DNA of 64,000 nucleotides from Cellulomonas fulva. Lineage in GTDB: Bacteria; Actinomycetota; Actinomycetes; Actinomycetales; Cellulomonadaceae. The notes beneath the pieces are model-generated. The model did not search any database and was not told the DNA's origin. It saw nothing but the letters and a program-made list of their open reading frames with translations. Below, in pieces: positions 36,964-48,448 of this stretch (position 1 is the stretch's first letter; every line of letters begins with the position of its first letter). The position numbers and the translations under genes are program-made. The stretch covers positions 611,100-675,099 of the forward strand of contig NZ_JAHBOH010000002.1 in assembly GCF_018531375.1 (NCBI RefSeq), written 5' to 3'.

Positions 36964-37026
36964 GTGATCGCACGACGCGCGGCGGCTGGTCGCCGATTTC
37001 CGCGGCCCGTCCCCGGGCCGCGCTGA
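36964..37026 (+). CDS. Putative 20-residue leaderless ORF upstream of pheST
   Basis: GTG at 36964 opens a 20-codon frame (V-I-A-R-R-A-A-A-G-R-R-F-P-R-P-V-P-G-P-R). CATGCT lies exactly 6 bases before it, the same geometry as the leaderless genes here. A perfect 9-bp hairpin overlaps its last codons, a leader-peptide layout. Only one Phe codon is present but six Arg codons, so a phenylalanine-attenuation role is not supported. Could be chance. The rest of the 339-base gap (36869-37207) holds the pheS promoter and a G/C-rich leader. Confidence 0.35.
   Translation: MIARRAAAGRRFPRPVPGPR
37001..37022 (+). terminator. Hairpin overlapping the small ORF before pheS
   Basis: CGCGGCCCG (37001-37009), a 4-base loop and the perfect complement (37014-37022). 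No T-run; it may end thpR transcripts or act as an attenuator. Confidence 0.5.
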
Positions 37027-37111
37027 CGCGCACGCGAGCATCCCCGCACCCTCGTCGTCCCCGGACGGCAGACCGCGGTGGACCTCCACCCTGGACCCGG
37101 GACGGGCGCCC

Positions 37112-37117
37112 TAGACT
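37112..37117 (+). promoter_or_regulatory. -10 box of pheST
   Basis: TAGACT in CCCTAGACTTG, as in the leaderless promoters, but here about 90 bases before the ATG, giving a leader that can fold (37131-37150, alternating GC). Confidence 0.5.
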
Positions 37118-37186
37118 TGCCCGCTGGTCGGCGCGCCGCGCGCGCCGCCCACGGCTGGCGGCGTCCCGCGCGTCGCCGGTCGATGA

Positions 37187-38310
<1,124 letters not shown>

Positions 38311-38311
<1 letters not shown>

Positions 38312-40878
38312 TGCCTCGCGTCCCTCTGTCCTGGCTCGGCGAGCACGTCGAGCTTCCGGCGGGCCTCACGGCCGAGCAGCTCGCGGCGGACCTCGTCCGC
38401 GTCGGGCTCGAGGAGGAGGCGGTCCACGCCGCCGCCGTGACCGGCCCGCTCGTCGTCGGTCGCGTCGTCGAGCGCACCCCCGAGCCGCAGAAGAACGGCA
38501 AGACCATCAACTGGTGCCGTGTGGACGTCGGCGCGGACCACAACGAGGTCCTCGAGGACGGCAGCCGTGCGCCTCGCGGCATCGTGTGCGGTGCGCACAA
38601 CTTCGACGTCGGCGACCACGTCGTCGTCGCGCTGCCCGGCGCGGTGCTGCCCGGACCGTTCCCGATCGCGTCGCGCAAGACGTACGGCCACGTCTCGGAC
38701 GGCATGATCTGCTCGGCGCGCGAGCTCGGGCTGGGCGAGGACCACGCCGGGATCATCGTGCTGTCCGAGCTCGGCATCGACGCGCCGGTCGGCGCCGACG
38801 CCCGCGAGCTGCTCGGGCTCGGCGAGGAGGTCCTCGAGATCAACGTGACCCCGGACCGGGGCTACTGCTTCTCGATGCGGGGCGTCGCGCGCGAGTACGC
38901 GCACTCCACGGGCGCCGCGTTCACCGACCCGGCGCTGCCGGAGCCGCTCGACGTGCGCCCCGCGGGCTTCGCGGTGGAGATCGACGACCACGCGCCGATC
39001 CACGGCGTGCCGGGTGCCGACCGGTTCGTCGCCCAGGTGGTCCGCGGCGTGCGCGCGAACGACCCGTCGCCGGCGTGGCTGCAGCGTCGTCTGCAGCAGG
39101 CCGGCATGCGCCCGATCTCGCTCGCGGTCGACGTGACGAACTACGTCATGCTCGACCTGGGCCAGCCGCTGCACGCGTACGACCTCGCGACGCTGCACGC
39201 GCCGATCGTCGTGCGGCGTGCGCGTGCGGGGGAGCGTCTGCGGACGCTGGACGACCAGGTCCGTGCGCTGGACCCGCAGGACCTCCTGATCGCGGACAGC
39301 CCGGACGGACGCGGCTCGCGGCCGGTCGGTCTCGCGGCGGTCATGGGTGGCGGCGACACCGAGGTCGGTCCGACGACGACGGACGTCCTCGTCGAGGCCG
39401 CGCACTTCGACCCGGTCACGGTCGCGCGCAGCGCACGTCGGCACAAGCTGCCGAGCGAGGCGGCGAAGCGGTTCGAGCGTGGCGTGGACCCGCGCCTGGC
39501 CCGTGTCGCGGTCGCGCGGGTGGTCGAGCTGCTGACGGAGCACGGCGGCGGCACCGCGGACGACGCGCTGACCGACGTGGACCGGACGAGCGTGCCCGCC
39601 GCGATCACCCTCGACCTCGACCTGCCCGGGCGTCTGGTCGGCGTGCCGTACACCCACGACGAGGTGCGCTCGGTGCTGCTCGAGATCGGCTGCACGGTCG
39701 AGGACCTGCCCGAGGGCGGAGCGCTCGTCACGCCGCCGAGCTGGCGACCCGACCTGGCCGTCCCGGTGGACCTGGTCGAGGAGGTCGCGCGCCTGCGCGG
39801 CTACGACTCGATCCCGTCCGTGGTGCCGCCGGCGCCGGCCGGGCTGGGACTCACCTGGGAGCAGCGGGCCCGCCGCGCGGTGGCGGACTCCCTCGCGGAG
39901 TCCGGCCTCGTCGAGGTGCTGAGCTACCCGTTCGTGGGCGAGGACCAGGTCGAGACGCTCGGGCTGCCCGCCGACGACGAGCGGCGCCGGGCCGTGCGCC
40001 TGGTCAACCCGCTGTCCGACGCGCAGCCGCTCCTGCGGACGAACCTGCTCGTGACCCTGCTGGACACCGCGCGCCGCAACGTGGCACGCGGCACCGCGGA
40101 CGTGTGCGTGTACGAGGTGGGCCTCGTCACCCTCCCGGTCGCGGGGTCCGGCGCCGCGCCCACGCTGCCGGGTGCTGTGCGGCCGTCCGACGACGAGCTC
40201 GCGGCGATCGACGCCGCGGTGCCGCCGCAGCCGCGGCACGTGGCCGGCGTCCTGGCCGGGCGGGTCGAGCCCGCCGGGCTGTGGGGTGCGGGCCGTCGCG
40301 CCGACCACGGTGACGCGATCGCCGCGGCGCAGCGGGCCGCTCTGGTCGTCGGGACGCCGCTGCGCGTCGTCGCGGACCCGGACCGGGCGCCGTGGCACCC
40401 GGGCCGCTGCGCGCGCCTCGAGACGGCGGACGGCCTCGTCGTCGGCTGGGCGGGCGAGCTGCACCCGAACGTCGTCGCGGCGCACGACCTGCCCGCGCGC
40501 TCTGCCGCGTTCGAGCTGGACCTCGACGTCCTGCTCGCGGCCGCGCCGCGGGACGCGTTCCAGGCTCGCGGCATCTCGACGTTCCCCGCGGCGAAGGAGG
40601 ACGTCGCGCTCGTCGTGCCCGTCGAGGTCCCGGCCGCCGACGTCCTCGCGGCGGTGCGCGCGGGCGCGGTCGCGAGCCCGGCCGGCGACGTGGTCGAGGA
40701 CGTGCGGCTGTTCGACGAGTACGTCGGTGAGCAGGTGCCCGCGGGGCACCGCTCGCTCGCGTTCGCGCTGCGGCTGCGTGCGGCCGACCGCACCCTGACG
40801 GCCGCCGAGACGGCTGCGGTGCGCGACGCCGTGGTCGCCGAGGCGTCGGCGCGGTTCGGCGCCACGCTGCGGGCCTGA
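38311..40878 (+). CDS. pheT: Phenylalanyl-tRNA synthetase beta subunit
   Basis: 855 residues. A tRNA-binding OB domain comes first (VVGRVVERTPEPQKNGKTINWCRVDVG, ICSARELGLGEDHAG). The B3/B4 editing region follows (VDVTNYVMLDLGQPLHAYD, GLAAVMGGGDTEV), then B5 (LVGVPYTHDEVRSVLLEIGC), the catalytic-like core, and the C-terminal anticodon-binding domain (STFPAAKEDVALVVP, RSLAFALRLRAADRTLTAAE). Normal length, translationally coupled to pheS. Confidence 0.96.
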
Positions 40879-40891
40879 CGCCGGTCCCGCC

Positions 40892-40959
40892 CGCCGCCGA
40901 CCTGGTGCGCGTGCCCCTGCTCGTCGAGAGCCGGGGGACGTCGTGCCAGGTCGGCGGCG
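40892..40959 (+). terminator. Candidate terminator of pheST
   Basis: A perfect 14-bp inverted repeat (40892-40905 with 40946-40959) encloses a 40-base loop, 13 bases after pheT. The large loop makes function less certain. 40960-41027 shows nothing else. Confidence 0.45.
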
Positions 40960-41027
40960 TCGTCGGGCTGTCCGGTACGGGCGGATCGCGGCCGCCGGAC
41001 ACGCGCGCGACATCGGTCGTCCGATGA

Positions 41028-41061
41028 GTTCACCGCATTGTTACTTGCCAGTAGTTGCGGC
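41028..41061 (+). promoter_or_regulatory. Candidate PHO box and promoter of the giant nuclease gene
   Basis: GTTCACC (41028-41034) is followed at 11-12-base intervals by GTTACTT (41040-41046) and GTAGTTG (41051-41057), in an AT-richer island about 85 bases before the start. Actinobacterial PhoP binds 11-base direct repeats beginning GTTCACC. The first unit is a perfect match; the others are partial. Confidence 0.4.
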
Positions 41062-41144
41062 GAATCGGACATCCGGGCGAGGGTGAGCGTCGGCCGCCGA
41101 CACGGCGGCCGAACGCGTGTTCCCCGACGAAGGAGAGCCCCGCC

Positions 41145-44100
41145 GTGCGCGCTGGCACCAGATCGATCACCGGAGGGCTCGCCGCCCTCGCCGTGGCACT
41201 CACGGGATCGGTGGTGACAGCAGCATCGGCCTCCGCCGGCGTCTCGACGACGACGCCCGTCATCATCGACGAGGTCTACGGGGGCGGCGGCAACTCGGGC
41301 GCCCCGTTCAACCGGGACTTCGTGGAGCTCTACAACCCCGGCGGCGAGCCGGTCTCGCTCGCCGGGTGGTCGGTCCAGTACGCGTCCGCGACCGGCTCGA
41401 GCTGGAGCAACACCACGCCGCTCAGCGGGTCGATCGCCGCGGGTGGCTCGGTGCTGGTCGGCGGCGCGAGCGGCAGCACCGGTGCCGCGATCACGGTCGA
41501 CGTGGACGGCGGCATCGCGATGGGCGCGGGCGCGGGCAAGGTCGCTCTCGTCAGCTCGACGACGCCGCTGACCTGCGCCTCGGGGTGCGACAGCGCGGCG
41601 ACGGTCGTCGACCTCGTCGGGTTCGGGGCGACCGCCTCGTCGTACGCCGGCACCGGACCCGCGCTGGGAGCGAGCAACACGACCTCGGTCGCGCGGACGG
41701 CGCACGCGCACACGGCCGACAACGCGGCGGACTTCACGGGTGGCACGCCGACGCCGCTCGGCGGCGGGCTCGTCGCGCCCGAGGAGCCCGTGGACCCCGA
41801 GGACCCGGTCACGATCGCGGAGATCCAGGGCACGGGCGACGAGTCGCCCCTCGTCGGGGCGACGGTCACGACCACCGGCGTGGTCACGGCGGCGTACCCG
41901 ACCGGCGGGCGTGGCGGCTACGCGATCCAGACCGCCGGCACCGGCGGTGCGCTCGGGGAGCGGACGGCGTCCGACGCCGTGTTCGTGTACTCGCCCAGCA
42001 CCGTGGCGTCGGTGGAGATCGGCGACGTCGTGCAGGTCACGGGCGCGGTCAGCGAGCGGTTCGGCCAGACGCAGCTGACGGTCACGAGCGCCGCGGGCCT
42101 CGAGGTGCTCGACGAGACCGGGTCCGTGGAGCCGCTCACCGGCGCGTGGCCGGCCACGGCGGATGCGCGCGAGGCGATCGAGTCGATGCTCTTCCTGCCC
42201 ACCGGTGACCTCACCGTGTCCAACACCTACTCGACCAACCTGTACGGCGAGGTCGGGCTGGCGACCGGCACGCAGCCGCTGCTGCAGTGGACCGAGGTCG
42301 CCGACGCGCAGGACACCGCGGCGATCCAGGCGGTCAAGGACGACAACGCCGCACGCGGCGTGGTGCTCGACGACGGGGCGACCACGAACTTCCTGAGCAC
42401 GGCGAACCAGTCGCTCGAGCCGTCCTACGTCTCGCTGACCGAGCCGGTGCGGGTCGGTGCGGCGGTCACCTTCGACGAGCCCGTCGTCGTGACCTACCTG
42501 AACGACACGTGGAAGCTCGACCCCACCGGCCCCGTCTCGGGCACGGCAGGGAGCCCGGTCTCGTTCGAGAACACCCGCACGGCCGCTCCCGAGGCCGTCG
42601 GCGGCGACGTCACGGTCGCGTCCTTCAACGTGCTCAACTACTTCACGACGCTCGGCACCGACTCCGCGAGCTGCGTCGCGTACAAGGACCGCACCGGTGA
42701 CGGCGTGACCGTCGACGAGGGGTGCAACCAGCGCGGCGCGTGGGACGCCCAGGACCTGGCGCGGCAGCAGGACAAGATCGTCGCCGCGATCAACGCGCTC
42801 GACGCCGACGTCGTCGGCCTGCTCGAGATCGAGAACTCGCTCAAGGTGGACGGCGTGCCGGACGAGGCGCTCGCGACGCTCGTCGGGGCGCTCAACACAG
42901 CCGCCGGGGAGACCCGCTGGGCCTACGTGCCGTCCTCGGGCGAGCTGCCCGTGGTCGGTGAGCAGGACGTGATCACCAACGCGATCATCTACCAGCCGGC
43001 CGCCGTGGAGCGGCGCGGGCCGTCGCGCGCCCTCGGCACCCTGTCGACCGGCAGCGAGCCGTTCGGCAACGCGCGCGAGCCGATCGCGCAGGCGTTCGAG
43101 CCCGTCGCCGGGGGCGAGCCGCTGCTCGTCGTCGTGAACCACTTCAAGTCCAAGGGCTCCGCGGGACCCCTTCCGGGCGACGAGGACGCCAAGGACGGCC
43201 AGGGCGCGTCGAACGCGTCGCGCGTGGCGCAGGCGACCGCGCTGCGGGACTGGGTGCCGACCATCCAGGGCGGCGTGGACTCGGTCGCGCTGGTCGGCGA
43301 CTTCAACTCCTACACCCAGGAGGACCCGCTCCAGGTGCTCTACGCGGCCGGCTACGCCGACGCGACCGAGGAGCTGGCGCCCGGGGAGTACTCGTACTCG
43401 TTCAGCGGCCTCGCGGGCTCGCTCGACCACGTGCTGCTCAACGAGGCGGCACTGGACCGGGCCACGGGAGCCGACGTCTGGGAGATCAACTCGCCCGAGT
43501 CGATCGCGCTCGAGTACAGCCGGTACAACTACCACGGCGCGCTCTACTACGCGCCGGACCCGTACCGCTCGTCGGACCACGACCCGGTGGTCGTCGGGCT
43601 CGCGGCGGGCGGGGACGCGCCGGAGACCGTCGACCTGACGTTCCTGAACATCAACGACTTCCACGGTCGGATCGATGCGAACACGGTGCGGTTCGCGGGG
43701 ACGGTGGAGCAGCAGCGGGCTGCGGCGACGGGGCCGGTGGCGTTCTTGTCGGCGGGTGACAACATCGGGGCGTCGTTGTTCGCGTCGGCGACGCAGGACG
43801 ACCAGCCGACGATCGACGTGCTGAACGCGTTGGACCTGTCGGCGTCGGCGGTGGGCAACCACGAGTTCGACAAGGGGTTCGCGGACCTGCGGGACCGGGT
43901 GATCGGTGCCGAGGGTGACGAGAACGCGGGCTGGGACTACCTCGGTGCCAACGTGTACCAGGAGGGCACGACGACCCCGGTGCTGCCGGAGTACGCCCTG
44001 CTCGACATGGACGGCGTGACGGTCGGCGTCATCGGCGCGATCACGCAGGAGACGCCGTCGCTGGTGACCCCCGCGGGCATCGAGGGCCTCGAGTTCGGTG

Positions 44101-47100
44101 ACCCGGTCGAGGCGGTGAACCGGGTCGCGGCGCAGCTCACGGACGGTGACGCGGCGAACGGCGAGGCCGACGTGATCGTGGCCGAGTACCACGAGGGCGC
44201 GGGCGCGGGGACGCCGGACGGCGCGACCCTGCAGGAGGAGATCGACGCGGGCGGTGCGTTCGCCTCGATCGTCGAGGACACCTCGGCCGCGGTCGACGTG
44301 ATCTTCACCGGCCACACCCACAAGCAGTACGCGTGGGACGCGCCGGTGCCGGGTGTCGAGGGGGCGACCCGACCGGTCCTGCAGACCGGTTCCTATGGCG
44401 AGTTCGTCGGCAAGGTCGTGCTCACGTACGACCCCGCCGCCGACGAGGTCGTGGCGCACAGCGCGGCCAACGTCGCGCGGACCACGGCGAGCGACACGTC
44501 GCTCGTGGCGACCTACCCCCGCGTCGCGGAGGTGAAGTCGATCGTCGACGAGGCGCTCGCGTACGCGGCGGAGGTCGGTGGCCAGCCGGTCGGGTCGGTC
44601 ACGGCGGACATCACGACGGCGTTCACCGGTGGGTCGTACGTCGACGGGAAGTACGTGGGGTCGGCTCCGGGCACGACGACGGGGCGTGACGACCGGGCGA
44701 GCGAGTCGACGCTGGGGAACCTGGTGGCGAACTCGCTGCGGGAGACGCTGGCGGACGAGGCTCGCGGTGGTGCGGACATCGGCGTGGTGAACCCCGGTGG
44801 TCTGCGCGGCGAGCTGCTCTACGCGCGCAGCGGCGCGGAGACCCAGGACGGTGTGGTCACCTACGCGGAGGCCAACGCGGTGCTGCCGTTCGTGAACAAC
44901 CTGTGGACCACCACGCTGACGGGTGACCAGGTGGTCACGATGCTCGAGCAGCAGTGGCAGACCAACCCCGACGGCACCGTGCCGTCGCGGCCGTACCTGC
45001 AGCTCGGCCTCTCGGACAACGTGTCCTACACCTACGACCCGGCCGCCGGTCAGGGCGAGCACATCACGTCGGTCACGATCGACGGTGAGCCGCTCGACCC
45101 GGAGGCCGAGTACCGGATCGGCACGTTCTCCTTCCTGGCGACCGGCGGTGACAACTTCCGCGTCTTCACCGACGGCGAGGACACCCGAGACTCGGGTCTC
45201 GTCGACCGGGACGCCTGGATCGCCTACCTGCAGGCCAACCCGGAGCTGACGCCGGACTTCGCCCGGCATGCGGTCGCGGTCACGGACCTGCCGGCCACGG
45301 TCGAGGCGGGTGCGGAGCTCACGTTCGGTGTCAGCAAGCTCGACCTGACGAGCCTCGGCTCGCCGGCGAACACCGAGCTGGACGTCCGGCTCGACGGCGC
45401 GTCGATCGGGACGGCCACCGTCACGTCCGGCGCGGCCACCGTCACGGTGACGGTGCCGGCGCAGACGTCCGCGGGCGGCCACGTGCTCACCCTCGTCGCG
45501 GAGCCGAGCGGAACCACGGTCACGGTCCCGCTCGTCGTGGAGGCCGGGAACGGGGGTCAGGTCGACCTGACGTTCCTGAACATCAACGACTTCCACGGTC
45601 GGATCGATGCGAACACGGTGCGGTTCGCGGGGACGGTGGAGCAGCAGCGGGCTGCGGCGACGGGGCCGGTGGCGTTCTTGTCGGCGGGTGACAACATCGG
45701 GGCGTCGTTGTTCGCGTCGGCGACGCAGGACGACCAGCCGACGATCGACGTGCTGAACGCGTTGGACCTGTCGGCGTCGGCGGTGGGCAACCACGAGTTC
45801 GACAAGGGGTTCGCGGACCTGCGGGACCGGGTGATCGGTGCCGAGGGTGACGAGAACGCGGGCTGGGACTACCTCGGTGCCAACGTGTACCAGGAGGGCA
45901 CGACGACCCCGGTGCTGCCGGAGTACGCCCTGCTCGACATGGACGGCGTGACGGTCGGCGTCATCGGCGCGATCACGCAGGAGACGCCGTCGCTGGTGAC
46001 CCCCGCGGGCATCGAGGGCCTCGAGTTCGGTGACCCGGTCGAGGCGGTGAACCGGGTCGCGGCGCAGCTCACGGACGGTGACGCGGCGAACGGCGAGGCC
46101 GACGTGATCGTGGCCGAGTACCACGAGGGCGCGGGCGCGGGGACGCCGGACGGCGCGACCCTGGAGGAGGAGATCGACGCGGGCGGTGCGTTCGCCTCGA
46201 TCGTCGAGGACACCTCGGCCGCGGTCGACGCGATCTTCACCGGGCACACCCACAAGCAGTACGCGTGGTCGGCCCCGGTCCCGGGCGAGGACGGCGCCAC
46301 GCGTCCCGTCCTGCAGACGGGTTCGTACGGCGAGTTCGTCGGCAAGGTCGTCCTGACGTACGACGTGGCGTCGGACGAGGTCGTCGCGCACACTGAGACC
46401 AACGTCGCCCGCACGACGACCGCCGATGCCGACCTGGTCGCGCAGTTCGAGCGCGTCGCCGAGGTCAAGTCGATCGTCGACGAGGCGCTCGCGTACGCGG
46501 CGGAGGTCGGTGGCCAGCCGGTCGGGTCGGTCACGGCGGACATCACGACCGCGTTCACCGGTGGGTCGTACGTCGACGGGAAGTACGTGGGGTCGGCTCC
46601 GGGCACGACGACGGGGCGTGACGACCGGGCGAGCGAGTCGACGCTGGGGAACCTGGTGGCGAACTCGCTGCGGGAGACGCTGGCGGACGAGGCTCGCGGT
46701 GGTGCGGACATCGGCGTGGTGAACCCCGGTGGTCTGCGCGGCGAGCTGCTCTACGCGCGCAGCGGCGCGGAGACCCAGGACGGTGTGGTCACCTACGCGG
46801 AGGCCAACGCGGTGCTGCCGTTCGTGAACAACCTGTGGACCACCACGCTCACGGGTGACCAGGTGGTCACGATGCTCGAGCAGCAGTGGCAGACCAACCC
46901 CGACGGCACCGTGCCGTCGCGGCCGTACCTGCAGCTCGGCCTCTCGGACAACGTGTCCTACACCTACGACCCGGCCGCCGGTCAGGGCGAGCACATCACG
47001 TCGGTCACGATCGACGGTGAGCCGCTCGACCCGGAGGCCGAGTACCGGATCGGCACGTTCTCCTTCCTGGCGACCGGCGGTGACAACTTCCGGGTGTTCA

Positions 47101-48323
47101 CGGAGGGTGCCGACGCCCGCGACTCGGGTCTGATCGACCGCGACGCGTGGATCGCCTACCTGCAGTCGCACGACGACCTCGCGCCGGACTTCGCCCGGCA
47201 CGCGGTGGCGGTCACCGACCAGCCGTCGGAGGTCTTCGCGGGCGACGCCGTCACGTTCGACGTCAGCCGGCTCGACCTGACGAGCCTTGGCTCGCCGCGG
47301 AACACGTCGCTCGACATCCGGCTGGACGGCGAGTCCATCGGCGGCGCCACCGTCACCGACGGCGCGGCCACCGTGGCGGTCGTCGTCCCCGGCGACGTCA
47401 CGCCGGGCGAGCACGAGCTCACGCTCGTCGCCGCACCCAGCGGCACGGCCGTGCGCATCCCGCTGACCGTCAAGGCCACGATGCCGACGACGACCACGCT
47501 CACCCTGATGGGAGAGCGCGTCGTCGGCAGCACGCAGGTGCTCACGGCCCGGATCGACACCGCGGGCGTCGCGGGCACGGTCACGTTCCTCGACGGCGCG
47601 CTGTGGCTCGACACGGTCCCGGTCCGGTTCGGCACGGCGACGACGAGCGTCCAGCTCTCGGCAGGCACCCACCAGCTGCGGGCGGTCTTCCAGCCGACCC
47701 TCGGCCAGTGGGGCGCGTCGACGGGGACTCTCACGACGACGATCGCGCGCTCGTCGTCGACGACGTCCGTGACGCTCACCCCCGGGACGGTCCGGTACGG
47801 CGCGGCGGTCACGGCCCGGGTGGTCGTGACCGGCGCGAGCGCGACGCCGTCGGGCACCGTGCAGCTCCGTGCGGACGGCCGGCTCGTGGCGACCGGCACG
47901 CTCGTCGGGAGCGGGAAGGCCGCGCGCGCGACGATCGCCCTGCCCCGCACGCTCGCCGCGGGCGAGCACACCTTGACGGCGACCTTCACGGGCTCGTCGC
48001 AGGTCGCGGGGTCCTCGGGCACGGCGACGCTCACCGTGGTCAAGGCGAGGTCGAAGGTGTCGCTCACGACCGCGCGCTGGTCGGTGAAGAAGGGGAGCCG
48101 CCCCGAGGTGACGGTCGCGGTGGCGGGCCAGCCTGGCGCGCCGGAGCCGACCGGCAAGGTCACGCTGACCGCGGGCGGAACGCGGCTCGTCGGGACCCTG
48201 AAGGACGGGGCGGTGACCTTCACCCTGCCCCGGGTGACGAGCACCGTGACCGTGCAGGCGACCTACGGGGGCGACGCGGGGTACACGGCCGCCTCGGCGT
48301 CCCGGCGGCTCACCGTGCGGTGA
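41145..48323 (+). CDS. Giant secreted nuclease with two tandem 5'-nucleotidase modules
   Basis: 2392 residues. A Sec signal peptide (1-32, ending ASASA) is followed by a lamin-tail domain (about 38-150: VIIDEVYGGGGNSGAPFNRDFVELYN), an OB-like ExeM/NucH segment, and an endonuclease/exonuclease/phosphatase domain (about 486-822: VASFNVLNYF, VVGLLEIEN, VVNHFKSKGS, LVGDFNSY, SDHDPVVVGL). Two complete 5'-nucleotidases follow (from 829 and from 1473), each with LNINDFHGRID, SAGDNIGASL, VGNHEFDKG, FTGHTHKQYAW and the C-terminal NPGGLRGELLY and FLATGGDNFRVF, each ending in an Ig-like strand-rich piece. The last 280 residues are Ig-like repeats. It likely degrades extracellular nucleic acid to nucleosides and phosphate. 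GTG start with AAGGAG 9 bases upstream. No sortase or S-layer anchor is visible. Confidence 0.9.
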   Translation: MRAGTRSITGGLAALAVALTGSVVTAASASAGVSTTTPVIIDEVYGGGGNSGAPFNRDFVELYNPGGEPVSLAGWSVQYASATGSSWSNTTPLSGSIAAGGSVLVGGASGSTGAAITVDVDGGIAMGAGAGKVALVSSTTPLTCASGCDSAATVVDLVGFGATASSYAGTGPALGASNTTSVARTAHAHTADNAADFTGGTPTPLGGGLVAPEEPVDPEDPVTIAEIQGTGDESPLVGATVTTTGVVTAAYPTGGRGGYAIQTAGTGGALGERTASDAVFVYSPSTVASVEIGDVVQVTGAVSERFGQTQLTVTSAAGLEVLDETGSVEPLTGAWPATADAREAIESMLFLPTGDLTVSNTYSTNLYGEVGLATGTQPLLQWTEVADAQDTAAIQAVKDDNAARGVVLDDGATTNFLSTANQSLEPSYVSLTEPVRVGAAVTFDEPVVVTYLNDTWKLDPTGPVSGTAGSPVSFENTRTAAPEAVGGDVTVASFNVLNYFTTLGTDSASCVAYKDRTGDGVTVDEGCNQRGAWDAQDLARQQDKIVAAINALDADVVGLLEIENSLKVDGVPDEALATLVGALNTAAGETRWAYVPSSGELPVVGEQDVITNAIIYQPAAVERRGPSRALGTLSTGSEPFGNAREPIAQAFEPVAGGEPLLVVVNHFKSKGSAGPLPGDEDAKDGQGASNASRVAQATALRDWVPTIQGGVDSVALVGDFNSYTQEDPLQVLYAAGYADATEELAPGEYSYSFSGLAGSLDHVLLNEAALDRATGADVWEINSPESIALEYSRYNYHGALYYAPDPYRSSDHDPVVVGLAAGGDAPETVDLTFLNINDFHGRIDANTVRFAGTVEQQRAAATGPVAFLSAGDNIGASLFASATQDDQPTIDVLNALDLSASAVGNHEFDKGFADLRDRVIGAEGDENAGWDYLGANVYQEGTTTPVLPEYALLDMDGVTVGVIGAITQETPSLVTPAGIEGLEFGDPVEAVNRVAAQLTDGDAANGEADVIVAEYHEGAGAGTPDGATLQEEIDAGGAFASIVEDTSAAVDVIFTGHTHKQYAWDAPVPGVEGATRPVLQTGSYGEFVGKVVLTYDPAADEVVAHSAANVARTTASDTSLVATYPRVAEVKSIVDEALAYAAEVGGQPVGSVTADITTAFTGGSYVDGKYVGSAPGTTTGRDDRASESTLGNLVANSLRETLADEARGGADIGVVNPGGLRGELLYARSGAETQDGVVTYAEANAVLPFVNNLWTTTLTGDQVVTMLEQQWQTNPDGTVPSRPYLQLGLSDNVSYTYDPAAGQGEHITSVTIDGEPLDPEAEYRIGTFSFLATGGDNFRVFTDGEDTRDSGLVDRDAWIAYLQANPELTPDFARHAVAVTDLPATVEAGAELTFGVSKLDLTSLGSPANTELDVRLDGASIGTATVTSGAATVTVTVPAQTSAGGHVLTLVAEPSGTTVTVPLVVEAGNGGQVDLTFLNINDFHGRIDANTVRFAGTVEQQRAAATGPVAFLSAGDNIGASLFASATQDDQPTIDVLNALDLSASAVGNHEFDKGFADLRDRVIGAEGDENAGWDYLGANVYQEGTTTPVLPEYALLDMDGVTVGVIGAITQETPSLVTPAGIEGLEFGDPVEAVNRVAAQLTDGDAANGEADVIVAEYHEGAGAGTPDGATLEEEIDAGGAFASIVEDTSAAVDAIFTGHTHKQYAWSAPVPGEDGATRPVLQTGSYGEFVGKVVLTYDVASDEVVAHTETNVARTTTADADLVAQFERVAEVKSIVDEALAYAAEVGGQPVGSVTADITTAFTGGSYVDGKYVGSAPGTTTGRDDRASESTLGNLVANSLRETLADEARGGADIGVVNPGGLRGELLYARSGAETQDGVVTYAEANAVLPFVNNLWTTTLTGDQVVTMLEQQWQTNPDGTVPSRPYLQLGLSDNVSYTYDPAAGQGEHITSVTIDGEPLDPEAEYRIGTFSFLATGGDNFRVFTEGADARDSGLIDRDAWIAYLQSHDDLAPDFARHAVAVTDQPSEVFAGDAVTFDVSRLDLTSLGSPRNTSLDIRLDGESIGGATVTDGAATVAVVVPGDVTPGEHELTLVAAPSGTAVRIPLTVKATMPTTTTLTLMGERVVGSTQVLTARIDTAGVAGTVTFLDGALWLDTVPVRFGTATTSVQLSAGTHQLRAVFQPTLGQWGASTGTLTTTIARSSSTTSVTLTPGTVRYGAAVTARVVVTGASATPSGTVQLRADGRLVATGTLVGSGKAARATIALPRTLAAGEHTLTATFTGSSQVAGSSGTATLTVVKARSKVSLTTARWSVKKGSRPEVTVAVAGQPGAPEPTGKVTLTAGGTRLVGTLKDGAVTFTLPRVTSTVTVQATYGGDAGYTAASASRRLTVR
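43629..47492 (+). repeat. Near-perfect 1,932-bp in-frame tandem duplication
   Basis: Copy 1 is 43629-45560 and copy 2 is 45561 to about 47492, head to tail with no gap; the offset is 1,932 bp or 644 codons. The first 600 bases and the block equivalent to 44540-45160 are almost identical, including rare codons such as TTG. The stretch equivalent to about 44320-44530 and the final 300 bases differ in both silent and replacement sites. Confidence 0.95.
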
Positions 48324-48342
48324 CCTGACGGCACGCGCACGC

Positions 48343-48386
48343 ACGACGAGGGGCCCCGCACCGTCCGGTGCGGGGCCCCTCGTCGT
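48343..48386. terminator. Bidirectional 20-bp hairpin terminator
   Basis: Perfect 20-bp arms (48343-48362 and 48367-48386) around a GTCC loop, between the convergent nuclease and TrpB2 genes. It can serve both strands. Confidence 0.85.
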
Positions 48387-48448
48387 CCCGTCGTCTCCCG
48401 CCCGCCCCGCGCCGCTCGTCGCATCGGGCGGGACCGGGACGGACGTGC

